Assembly (NCBI GenBank): GCA_014879745.1
Contig: JACSRM010000211.1
Coordinates: forward strand, 1-33,998
DNA from: Burkholderiaceae bacterium
GTDB lineage: Bacteria; Pseudomonadota; Gammaproteobacteria; Burkholderiales; Burkholderiaceae_C
Reading direction: 5' to 3'
DNA length: 33,998 nt
In this document: positions 1 to 9,384 of the stretch, piece by piece
Numbering within the stretch: the stretch's first letter is position 1
Layout: every line of letters begins with the position of its first letter
The notes under the pieces: generated by a model
Told to the model about the DNA's origin: nothing
Database searches by the model: none
The model's input: only the letters and a program-made list of their open reading frames with translations
Position numbers and translations under genes: made by a program

Positions 1-966
<966 letters not shown>

Positions 967-1168
967 GGCGGATTCCGGTTTGCGGCGTGAGCCGCGATTG
1001 TCTCGCAGCCCGCGCCGGGCCGGACAACACGCCGCCGGGCGTGAACGCTTCACGTCCTGCGCGCGCCCGCGCCGCACCCCGCTGCGCTCAAGTCGCGCGC
1101 CGCGCGTGCCGATGATCCGTCCATGCCACCCGCTTCGCGGGCGGCGCGCCGTCCACCCAACCCGAACG

Positions 1169-2629
1169 ATGAGCGATCACGCTTCGCAACATTTCGCAGC
1201 CGTCGGCGAGCTTCGCGTCGGCATGTTCATCCACCTCAAGGGCGGCTGGCTCGCGCATCCCTTCCCGCTCAGCAATTTCAAGATCAGCTCGCCGCAGCAG
1301 ATCGCGACCATCCGCTCGCTCGGCCTGAAGACGGTCCGCTGGAGCCCCGAGAAGAGCGACCTCGACACCGCGCCCGAGACCTCCGACTTCGCCGACCGCG
1401 TGCCGGGAAAGAGCGCCGACGCTGCCGGCGCGGCAAATGAAGCGCGTCGCCCGGCGCCGGATGCCGGCACCCCGAGCCCGGAGGCCGACCCTGCGGCAGC
1501 AGCCGCGGCGGCATCGGCCGCGGCCGCCGCGGCGCGTCGGCCTGCCGCCGGTGCGCCGGAGAGCGCCGCGACCGCGCATGCGAGCCGCGCCGCGCCACCC
1601 GCGAGCGCAGGCGCGGCGGGCGCCGAGTCGCGGCGCCGAGCCGCGGTCGCCGCCCAGCGCGCGGCACTGCAGCACTGCCAGCGCCAGTTCGCCGAGGCCA
1701 ACCTTGCCTACCGGACGATGGCCGACCTCGTCACCGCCAAGCCCAGGCTCGCGCGCGAGCAGTCCGAGGCGCTGTCGCGTGCGCTCGTCGACAAGATGCT
1801 CGGCGCGGGCGAGATCTGCATCCGGCTGCTCGCCGAGACCGCGGGCGACAAGGCATCGGCGCATGCGATCAATGTCGCGGTCATCGCGCTGCTGCTGGGC
1901 AAGTCGTTCGGCCTCGCCGAATCGGACATGCTCGACCTCGGGGTCGGCGCGATGCTGCACGATATCGGCAAGCTCGACCTGCCCGAGCGGCTGCGCCACC
2001 GCGAGGATCACTTCTCGCCGTCCGAGGCGCTGTACTACCAGGAGCACGTGGCACACGGCGCCGCGCACGCACGCCGCATGGGGCTTGCCGACGGCGCGCT
2101 GTCGGTCATCGAGCAGCACCACGAGCACGCCGACGGCAGCGGCTTTCCGCTGCGCCTGACGAGCGCGCGCATGAGCATCGCCGCGCGCATCGTCGCCCTC
2201 GTCAACCGCTACGACAACCTGTGCAATCCGCACGTGCCGTCGCGCGCGCTGACGCCGCACGAGGCGCTGTCGCTGCTGTTCGCGCAGGGCAAGAGCAAGT
2301 TCGACGCCACGATCCTGGGCGCCTTCGTGAAGATGATGGGCGTCTATCCGCCGGGATCGGCGGTGCAGCTGACCGACGACCGCTTCGCGCTCGTCGTCGC
2401 CGTCAACTCGGACCGCCCGCTCAAGCCGCGGGTGCTGGTCCACGAGCAGGGCATCGCGGCCGCCGATACGCTGCTGCTCGACCTGGAGAGCGAGCCCGGA
2501 CTGGGCATCCGGCGCAGCCTGAAGCCGCTTGCGCTGCCGCGCGACGCGCTCGAATTTCTCGTTCCGCGCCCGCGCGTCGCCTACTTCTTCGAGCCGGCGC
2601 ACGAACTCGAGGCGGAGGCGATCGGGTGA
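1169..2629 (+). CDS. HD-GYP domain protein with N-terminal DUF3391-like domain; putative c-di-GMP phosphodiesterase
   Basis: Start MSDHASQHFAAVGELRVGMFIHLKGGWLAHPF (DUF3391-like). Motifs AHAINVAV, MLHDIGKLDLPERLRH and HHEHADGSGFP match HD-GYP. An Ala-rich low-complexity linker lies between the domains. Confidence 0.9.
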   Translation: MSDHASQHFAAVGELRVGMFIHLKGGWLAHPFPLSNFKISSPQQIATIRSLGLKTVRWSPEKSDLDTAPETSDFADRVPGKSADAAGAANEARRPAPDAGTPSPEADPAAAAAAASAAAAAARRPAAGAPESAATAHASRAAPPASAGAAGAESRRRAAVAAQRAALQHCQRQFAEANLAYRTMADLVTAKPRLAREQSEALSRALVDKMLGAGEICIRLLAETAGDKASAHAINVAVIALLLGKSFGLAESDMLDLGVGAMLHDIGKLDLPERLRHREDHFSPSEALYYQEHVAHGAAHARRMGLADGALSVIEQHHEHADGSGFPLRLTSARMSIAARIVALVNRYDNLCNPHVPSRALTPHEALSLLFAQGKSKFDATILGAFVKMMGVYPPGSAVQLTDDRFALVVAVNSDRPLKPRVLVHEQGIAAADTLLLDLESEPGLGIRRSLKPLALPRDALEFLVPRPRVAYFFEPAHELEAEAIG

Positions 2630-4773
2630 CGCGTACGGCGCGCAGGCAGGGCGCTCGCGGGCGCGATGCGCTGCGCACGCACGGCGCCGAGCCCGGCGCG
2701 GCGCTGCGCGACGAAGCGAATGCCGCACTGATCGAGGCGCTGCCCGAAGCGGTCTGGCTGGTCGACGCCGACACGCTGCGGGTGCGCACCGCCAACGCCG
2801 CCGCCGCACGGCTGCTGGGGATGCCCGCGCAGGCCTTGCGCGGGCGCAGCATGAGCGAGCTGTGCGCGACGCCGGAAGACCTGTGCTTCTGGAGCGAGGT
2901 CGCGATCGGCGCGTCGGAGCGCATCATCTCGGACAGCTGGGTGCAGCGCGCCGACGGCAGCCTGCTGCCCGTCACGCGCAGCGTCTCGCGCGCCGCACAG
3001 GCGCACGGCGCGGACCTCTTCGTCGTCGCGCTGCACGATCGAAGCGCCGAGCTGCGCGCCGCCCAGGAGAGCGAATCGGCGCTCGCCGGGCTGCGCGCGA
3101 CGCTCGAATCGACCGCCGACGGCATCCTCGTGACCGATCTCGCCGGCCGCATCGTCACCTGCAACCGGCGCTTCGCCGCGCTGTGGAACCTGGACGCCGA
3201 GCTGCTCGCGCGCTGCGACGATACCGGCGTGCGCGAATGGATGGCGCGCAACGTCGCCGACCCGGCCGCCTACGCCGAACGGCTGGCGGCGATCGAGGAG
3301 GCGCCGACGCTGCAGACGAGCGACGTCTTCAAGCTGCGCTCGGGGCGCATCGTCGAGCGCGTCACGCTGCCGCAGACGAGCCGCGGCCAGCCGATCGGCC
3401 GCGTCTACTCGTTTCGCGACATCACGGCGCAGCTCGAGGCGCACCAGCGCATCGAGCAGCTCTCGCACACCGACCCGCTGACCGGGCTGCCGAACCGGCG
3501 CCTGCTCGCCGACCGCATCGAGCACGCACTGGCGATGGCGCAGCGCGACGGCACGCCGTTCGCCGTGCTGTTCCTCGACCTCGACCGCTTCAAGCACATC
3601 AACGATTCGCTCGGCCACCAGTTCGGCGACCGCGTGCTGACCGAGGTGAGCGAGCGCATCAAGTCGTGCCTGCGGCAGGTCGATACCGTCGCCCGCCTCG
3701 GCGGCGACGAGTTCGTGATGGTCATGCACCAGGCCGACGCGGCCGGTGCGCAGGCGACCGCGCAACGCGTGATCGAGGCCATGTCGCGCCCCTTCGCGCA
3801 GGGCGGCCTGAGCTTCACCGTGACGTGCAGCATCGGCATCGCGCTCTATCCGAACGACGGCGAGACGCTCGATGAACTGCTGCGTCACGCCGACAAGGCG
3901 ATGTACAGCGTGAAGGAAGGCGGCCGCGCCGGCTACCGCTTCCACCAGCCGCGCAAGGACGTGGACCTGAGAAGCCGCATGCGCATCGACCATGCGATGC
4001 GCCAGGGGCTCGCGAACGGGGACTTCCGGCTCGACTACCAGCCGCAGGTCGAGCTTGCGAGCGGCCGCGTCGTCGGCGCCGAGGCGCTGCTGCGCTGGCA
4101 CGATGCCGAATTCGGCGCGATGCTGCCGGCCGACTTCATCGGCGTCGCCGAGGAGAGCGGCTTCATCGTCGCGATCGGCGAATGGGTGCTCGGCGAGGCG
4201 GTGCGCCAGGCCGCGCAGTGGCGTGCGCAGGGCCTCGAGATCGTCGTCGCCGTCAATGTCTCGGCGCTGCAGTTCCAGCGGCCCGATTTCGCGGGTGGCG
4301 TCGCGCGCACGCTGCAGGGCGCCGGCCTGCCGGCGCACGGGCTCGAACTCGAGCTGACCGAGTCGATCCTGATCCAGGATGCGCAGGAGGCGCTCGCCCG
4401 GCTCGAGGCGCTGGCGCAACTCGGCGTGCGGCTCGCGATCGACGACTTCGGCACCGGCTATTCGAGCCTCGCCTACCTCAAGCGCTTCCCGATCCGGCAG
4501 CTCAAGATCGACCGCAGCTTCATCGACGGCCTGCCCGGCGACGAAAGCGATGCCGCGATCGTGCAGGCAATCATCAGCATGGGCCGCGCGCTGCGGCTGC
4601 GCGTCATCGCCGAAGGTGTCGAGACCGAGGCCCAGCGCCGCTTCCTGCAGTCTGCCGGCTGCGATCTGTACCAGGGTTTCGTCTTCGCGCCGGCGCTCGA
4701 CGCGCAGCGCCTGTTCGAGCTCGCGAGCGCGGCGCCGCAGCCGGCGACGCGCGGCATGCGCCTCGTCGGCTGA
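2626..4773 (+). CDS. PAS-GGDEF-EAL protein (putative diguanylate cyclase/phosphodiesterase)
   Basis: GTG start at 2626 overlaps the preceding TGA (GTGA). PAS-like segments (ALPEAVWLVDADTLRVRTANAAAARLLGM), ARLGGDEF with RQVD I-site five residues upstream, and EALLRW / NVSALQF / ELTES / IDDFGTGYSS / LKIDRSF / EGVET / YQGF EAL motifs. Confidence 0.93.
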   Translation: MTRTARRQGARGRDALRTHGAEPGAALRDEANAALIEALPEAVWLVDADTLRVRTANAAAARLLGMPAQALRGRSMSELCATPEDLCFWSEVAIGASERIISDSWVQRADGSLLPVTRSVSRAAQAHGADLFVVALHDRSAELRAAQESESALAGLRATLESTADGILVTDLAGRIVTCNRRFAALWNLDAELLARCDDTGVREWMARNVADPAAYAERLAAIEEAPTLQTSDVFKLRSGRIVERVTLPQTSRGQPIGRVYSFRDITAQLEAHQRIEQLSHTDPLTGLPNRRLLADRIEHALAMAQRDGTPFAVLFLDLDRFKHINDSLGHQFGDRVLTEVSERIKSCLRQVDTVARLGGDEFVMVMHQADAAGAQATAQRVIEAMSRPFAQGGLSFTVTCSIGIALYPNDGETLDELLRHADKAMYSVKEGGRAGYRFHQPRKDVDLRSRMRIDHAMRQGLANGDFRLDYQPQVELASGRVVGAEALLRWHDAEFGAMLPADFIGVAEESGFIVAIGEWVLGEAVRQAAQWRAQGLEIVVAVNVSALQFQRPDFAGGVARTLQGAGLPAHGLELELTESILIQDAQEALARLEALAQLGVRLAIDDFGTGYSSLAYLKRFPIRQLKIDRSFIDGLPGDESDAAIVQAIISMGRALRLRVIAEGVETEAQRRFLQSAGCDLYQGFVFAPALDAQRLFELASAAPQPATRGMRLVG

Positions 4774-4829
4774 CCCCTGCCGATTCGTTGCGCAGGCTCA
4801 GGGCCGATGCCCTTGCCGGGCGCACCGGC

Positions 4830-4859
4830 TTGCCACGCCGGCCCGTTCGTCCGTAGGAT
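4830..4859 (+). promoter_or_regulatory. Candidate sigma70-like promoter upstream of cfa
   Basis: TTGCCA (4830-4835), 18-bp spacer, TAGGAT (4854-4859), about 70 bp before the cfa ATG in the 154-bp intergenic region. Sequence match only. Confidence 0.35.
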
Positions 4860-4927
4860 GCGGCCTGCGTCGCGGCGTCGCGGACCCCGCGCCGCGGCAC
4901 CCACCTGGACACGGAAGCACGGAGCGG

Positions 4928-6187
4928 ATGAATCCATTGCACGCCTTGCTCGAGCGCAAGCTCGAGACCCTCGGCACCGGACTGGCGGTCGTCCTGCCCG
5001 GCGGACAGCGCTTCGGCCCGGCCGACGCCAGGGTGCGGATCACGCTGCGCGAACTGGCGCCGCTGGCGCATATCGCGACCGGCGAGGTCGGCCGCGTCGC
5101 GCAGGATTACGTCGAGGGGCATCTCGACTTCGACGGCAGCGTGCGCGACCTGATGGATGTCGCAGCACAGATGATCGAGGCCGATCCGACCATCGAGCAC
5201 GCCGGCCGCGGGCCGCTCGGCTGGTGGCGCGGCATCGCGCGCCGGAGCCGCTCGCGCGCGCATCACAAGCCCGAGGTCGATGCGCGCCAGATCCAGTTCC
5301 ACTACGACGTCTCGGACGATTTTTACGCCCTCTGGCTCGACCCGCTACGCGTCTATTCGTGCGCCTATTTCGAGCGCGCGGACATGACGCTGGCGCAGGC
5401 GCAGCAGGCCAAGCTCGATCACATCTGCCGCAAGCTGATGCTGCGCGAGGGCGAGCGCTTCCTCGACATCGGCGCCGGCTGGGGCGGCCTGCTCTTGTGG
5501 GCGGCCGAGCACTACGGCGTGCGCGCCAGCGGCATCACGCTGTCGAAGCACCAGCACGCGCACGTGAACCGGCTGATCGACGAGCGCGGGCTGCGCGGCC
5601 GGGTGACGATGGAACTGCGCGACTACCGCGAACTGAGCGAGGACGAACCGTGGGAGAAGATCGCCTCGGTCGGCATGTTCGAACACGTCGGCCGCGCGAT
5701 GCTGCCCGAGTATTTCGCCAAGGTGCGCCGCCTGCTCGCGCCCGGCGGGCTGATGATGAACCACGGCATCACCGCCGGCGGCACGAAGAACGAGCACCTC
5801 GGCGCCGGCATGGGCGACTTCATCGAGCGCTATATCTTTCCGGGCGGCGAGCTCGAACATGCGTCGCACGTCCTCGAAGTGCTGAGCGAGGCCGGGCTCG
5901 AGGCGGTCGACCTCGAGAACCTGCGCCCGCACTATGCGCGCACGCTGTGGCACTGGAGCGATGCGCTCGAGGCGCAACTGCCGCAGGCGCGCGACCTGAC
6001 GCGCGACAGCGTCGTGCGCGCCTACCGGCTCTACCTCGCCGGCTGCGCGATGTGCTTCGAGCACGGCTGGATCTCGCTGTCGCAGATCCTCACCGCCAAC
6101 CCGACCGGCCGCGTCGCCGACGGGACGATGCGGGGCGCACAATCGGTCTATCCGTTCAACCGATCCTACGTCTACACCAGACCCTGA
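4928..6187 (+). CDS. cfa: Cyclopropane-fatty-acyl-phospholipid synthase family protein
   Basis: HYDVSDDFYALWLDPLRVYSCAYFERADMTLAQAQQAKLDHICRKL, FLDIGAGWGGLLLWAAEHYGVRASGITLS (SAM-binding) and VGMFEHVGRAMLPEYF are characteristic of the CFA synthase family. Confidence 0.93.
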   Translation: MNPLHALLERKLETLGTGLAVVLPGGQRFGPADARVRITLRELAPLAHIATGEVGRVAQDYVEGHLDFDGSVRDLMDVAAQMIEADPTIEHAGRGPLGWWRGIARRSRSRAHHKPEVDARQIQFHYDVSDDFYALWLDPLRVYSCAYFERADMTLAQAQQAKLDHICRKLMLREGERFLDIGAGWGGLLLWAAEHYGVRASGITLSKHQHAHVNRLIDERGLRGRVTMELRDYRELSEDEPWEKIASVGMFEHVGRAMLPEYFAKVRRLLAPGGLMMNHGITAGGTKNEHLGAGMGDFIERYIFPGGELEHASHVLEVLSEAGLEAVDLENLRPHYARTLWHWSDALEAQLPQARDLTRDSVVRAYRLYLAGCAMCFEHGWISLSQILTANPTGRVADGTMRGAQSVYPFNRSYVYTRP

Positions 6188-6190
6188 GCG

Positions 6191-6514
6191 ATGCTCTACA
6201 AGTTCAAGTCCAAGGCGGCCGGCGACGTCGTCATGCTCGAGGAGAATGCGCACCAGTTGCTGCGCATCCTCGGCCGCGAGCCGCAGGCCAAGGGCATCCT
6301 CGAGGTCGCGGCGATGCCCGCGGCGATGGCGGCGATCGAGGCCGCGGTGGAGGAAGAAGAGCAGGCCCGCCGCGAGGCGCAGGCCGAGGCTGCCGCGAAC
6401 GGCCGCAAGCTGCCGGCGCGCAGCGCCGTCACGCTGCGCCAGCGCACCTGGCCGCTGCTCGAGATGATCCGGCGCTCGCAGAAGGCGGGCGAAGTCATCG
6501 TCTGGGGCGTCTGA
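6191..6514 (+). CDS. DUF1840 domain-containing protein
   Basis: MLYKFKSKAAGDVVMLEENAHQLLRILGREPQAKGILEVAAMPAAMAAIEAAV, typical of the DUF1840 family. Confidence 0.85.
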   Translation: MLYKFKSKAAGDVVMLEENAHQLLRILGREPQAKGILEVAAMPAAMAAIEAAVEEEEQARREAQAEAAANGRKLPARSAVTLRQRTWPLLEMIRRSQKAGEVIVWGV

Positions 6515-6530
6515 ACTGCGCCGCGCGCCG

Positions 6531-7199
6531 ATGCCCGCCCGAGCGACGCGCGTCATCGCGATCCGCCACGGCGAGACGGCGTGGAACGCGCAGTTGCGGC
6601 TGCAGGGCCAGACCGACATCGAGTTGAACGATACCGGCCGGCGCCAGGCGCGACGCCTGGCCGACGCGCTGGCCGACGCCGGGATCACGAGCCTCTACGC
6701 GAGCGATCTGCGGAGGGCGATGCAGACCGCGCAGCCGATCGCGGCGCGCTGCGGAGTCGCAGTCGGCGCCGATGCCGGCCTGCGCGAGCGCAACTTCGGC
6801 ATCTTCGAGGGCCAGCGCTGGGTCGATCTGGAGCGCCTGTGGCCCGATCAGGCGCGGCGCTGGCGCGCACGCAACGGAGAGTTCGCTCCCGACGGCGGCG
6901 AGACGCTGGCCGCCTTCTATGCGCGCTGCGTCGACAGCGCGACGCGTCTGGCGGCACGCCATCCGGGCGCAACGATCGCCTTCGTCGCGCACGGCGGCGT
7001 GCTCGACTGCCTGTACCGCGCCGCGGCGCGCATTCCGCTCGAGGCGCCGCGCACATGGCAACTCGGCAACGCGAGCATCAACCGGCTGCTCTTCAACGGC
7101 GAATCGTTCACCGTCGTCGGCTGGGACGACAGCCGGCATCTGGACGCCGCGCTCGACGACAACGACGAGGCGAGCGCGGCCGCGGAACGCACGACGTGA
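6531..7199 (+). CDS. Histidine phosphatase (phosphoglycerate mutase-like) family protein
   Basis: VIAIRHGETAWNAQLRLQGQTDIELNDTGRRQARRLADAL (RHG motif) and the second-histidine segment VAHGGVLDCLYRAA. Confidence 0.92.
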   Translation: MPARATRVIAIRHGETAWNAQLRLQGQTDIELNDTGRRQARRLADALADAGITSLYASDLRRAMQTAQPIAARCGVAVGADAGLRERNFGIFEGQRWVDLERLWPDQARRWRARNGEFAPDGGETLAAFYARCVDSATRLAARHPGATIAFVAHGGVLDCLYRAAARIPLEAPRTWQLGNASINRLLFNGESFTVVGWDDSRHLDAALDDNDEASAAAERTT

Positions 7200-8320
7200 C
7201 GCCGCCGCCGGCCCGCGCGGGCGACCCGATCGAGGCGATCGCGACACCCGCGCTCGTCATCGACCTCGACGCGCTGGAGCGCAATATCGCGCGCATGGCG
7301 GCGTTCGCGCGCGAATACGGGCTGCGCCTGCGGCCGCATGCGAAGACGCACAAGAGCGCGCAGATCGCGCGCCTGCAGCTCGCCGCCGGCGCGGTCGGCG
7401 TGTGCGTGCAGAAGGTCTCGGAGGCCGAGGCGCTCGCCGCACAAGGCATAGCGGATCTCTATATCAGCAACGAGGTGATCGCCGAGGACCGCGTCGCGCG
7501 CGTCGCCGCGCTGGCCGGCCGGGTACGCCTCGCGATCGCCGTCGACTCTGCGCTCGGCATCGATCGCCTCGCGCGCGCGGTGCAGGCGGCCGGCAGCACG
7601 ATCGACGTCTTCGTCGAGGTCGACGTCGGCCAGGGCCGCTGCGGTGTCGCACCGGCGGGCGCCGGCAGCCTTGCGCGCCGCGTGGTATCGCACGCCGGGC
7701 TGCGGTTTGCCGGCTTGCAGGCCTACCACGGCGGCGCGCAGCATATCCGCTCGAGCACCGAACGCGAGGCGGCGATCCGCCGCGCGGTCGCGGCGGCGGC
7801 GGCGGCGCGCGCCGCGGTCACGTCGGCCGGCATCGCCTGCCCACTCGTCACCGGCGCCGGCAGCGGCAGCTTCGCGTTCGAATCGGCGAGCGGCGTCCAT
7901 GGCGAACTGCAGCCGGGTTCGTACATCTTCCTCGACTGCGACTACGCGGCCAACGAAGCGGCGCCGAACGCGCCCGCCTTCGAGCACGCGCTCTTCGTGC
8001 TGTGCCGCGTGATGAGCCGGGGCGCTTCGCATGCGGTGGTCGACGCCGGCCACAAGTCGCACGCGATCGATTCGGGGCCGCCCGCGGTCTGGCGGCGCGA
8101 CCTCGACTATGCCAACGGCGGCGACGAGCACGGCATCCTGCTTGCGCGCGGCGGCAATGTGGACGCGCTACCGGCGCTCGACGAGATCGTCTGGCTCGTG
8201 CCGGGTCACTGCGACCCGACCGTCAATCTGCACGACCACTATGTCTGCCTGCGCGGCGGGCTCGACCAGGGCGTGGTCGAGGCCGTCTGGCCGGTCGATG
8301 CGCGCGGCTGCGTGAGCTGA
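7196..8320 (+). CDS. DSD1 / D-threonine aldolase-like PLP-dependent enzyme
   Basis: GTG start at 7196 overlaps the preceding TGA. IATPALVIDLDALERNIARMAAFAREYGLRLRPHAKTHKS (PLP-lysine region of the alanine racemase-fold DSD1 family); C-terminal WLVPGHCDPTVNLHDHYVCLRGG (metal-ligand HCDPT motif). Confidence 0.88.
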   Translation: MTPPPARAGDPIEAIATPALVIDLDALERNIARMAAFAREYGLRLRPHAKTHKSAQIARLQLAAGAVGVCVQKVSEAEALAAQGIADLYISNEVIAEDRVARVAALAGRVRLAIAVDSALGIDRLARAVQAAGSTIDVFVEVDVGQGRCGVAPAGAGSLARRVVSHAGLRFAGLQAYHGGAQHIRSSTEREAAIRRAVAAAAAARAAVTSAGIACPLVTGAGSGSFAFESASGVHGELQPGSYIFLDCDYAANEAAPNAPAFEHALFVLCRVMSRGASHAVVDAGHKSHAIDSGPPAVWRRDLDYANGGDEHGILLARGGNVDALPALDEIVWLVPGHCDPTVNLHDHYVCLRGGLDQGVVEAVWPVDARGCVS

Positions 8321-8323
8321 GAT

Positions 8324-8938
8324 TCAGAGTGAATCGGCGCTGCAGCCGGAGTCCGCCGGCTTGCAAACGCGCAATCGTCCGGAGGGGTTCGAGATGATGC
8401 GCCTTGTTTCGTCGCCGTTCGTGAAGTCGAGCGAAGACGACTGGAACGCCCCCGACACCAGCCGCGGATAGCCCGAGCCGTTGAACATCATGTAGAGCTT
8501 GCCGTTGTTCGGGTCCTTGAAACCTTCGGGCGCACCGCCGGTCTTGACAGTCACGGCTTCGGGAACCTTGGGCTCACACGACAAAATATCGTCACCCGAA
8601 TTCAGGCCCTGCGAAAGGTCGTTGTCGACGAAGACGAGCCAACCCTGTGCCCAGTCGGCACCCCAGGTCTTGCAGTCCGCCGTCGGCACGACGAGCGTAT
8701 TGCGGTCACGCTTCATCGCCTCGCTGCGCGCTGACGAGAGCGACGCCAGCAGCGTGTTGGCGACCCCCGTCAGCTCGGAGTTGCGCTGGAAGGTCGTGAA
8801 GCTCGGCGCCGCGAGCGTGAGGATGACGACGATGATCGCGACCGTCGTCAGCAACTCGATCAGCGTGAAGCCGCCGGCGCGGCCATGGCGGCCGCGCACC
8901 AGGCGTCGGCTGCGCTTGCGGGTCATGGACGGCGTCAT
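8324..8938 (-). CDS. fimT: GspH/FimT family minor pseudopilin
   Basis: [77 protein letters not shown]. Prepilin peptidase motif GFTLIE; ATG overlaps the pilE stop. Confidence 0.88.
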   Translation of the reverse strand: MTPSMTRKRSRRLVRGRHGRAGGFTLIELLTTVAIIVVILTLAAPSFTTFQRNSELTGVANTLLASLSSARSEAMKRDRNTLVVPTADCKTWGADWAQGWLVFVDNDLSQGLNSGDDILSCEPKVPEAVTVKTGGAPEGFKDPNNGKLYMMFNGSGYPRLVSGAFQSSSLDFTNGDETRRIISNPSGRLRVCKPADSGCSADSL

Positions 8939-9384
8939 TTCCAGCACATTTGCGGCTTGGCGCCGGTGCAGTCGCGCGGCCCGCTGCTCATGATGCGCAG
9001 ATCGCCGACATCGGGGTCGGTGAACTGCGGCACCGCGACGACGCGCACGCATTCGCGCAGCGAAGGCGCGGGCGAGCCGGGGCAGGCTTCGGCGCCGATC
9101 TTGTACGCCGGGCTCGCTGCGTTGTCGCCCGAAAAGGTCTTGAACGCGACGCCGGTCTGACCCGGCGTGACGGCCAGATAGCTGCCGGTCTGCGTCAGGT
9201 AGCGCTCCTGCTGCTGCATGAAATCGAGCAGCGCGGTGCGGCCCTCGGCGCGCTTGCCCTTCCTCACCGAGTCCTGATACGAGGGGTAGGCGATCGCGGC
9301 AAGGATGCCGACGATCGCAACCGTGATCATCAGCTCGATCAGCGTGAAGCCGCGGCGCGCGACGCGCGGTGCGCGAGGCGTCAT
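8935..9384 (-). CDS. pilE: Type IV pilin PilE-like protein
   Basis: [62 protein letters not shown], the class of minor pilin found at the end of pilV-W-X-Y1 operons. Confidence 0.9.
   Translation of the reverse strand: MTPRAPRVARRGFTLIELMITVAIVGILAAIAYPSYQDSVRKGKRAEGRTALLDFMQQQERYLTQTGSYLAVTPGQTGVAFKTFSGDNAASPAYKIGAEACPGSPAPSLRECVRVVAVPQFTDPDVGDLRIMSSGPRDCTGAKPQMCWK

Noticed and set aside
1480-1560. GCC/GCG-rich tract as a DNA repeat or CRISPR-like array
   Set aside because: It encodes an in-frame polyalanine linker; no repeat-spacer structure.
2581-4419. 612-aa minus-strand ORF antisense to the GGDEF-EAL gene
   Set aside because: Shadow ORF; the plus-strand product has complete PAS/GGDEF/EAL motifs.
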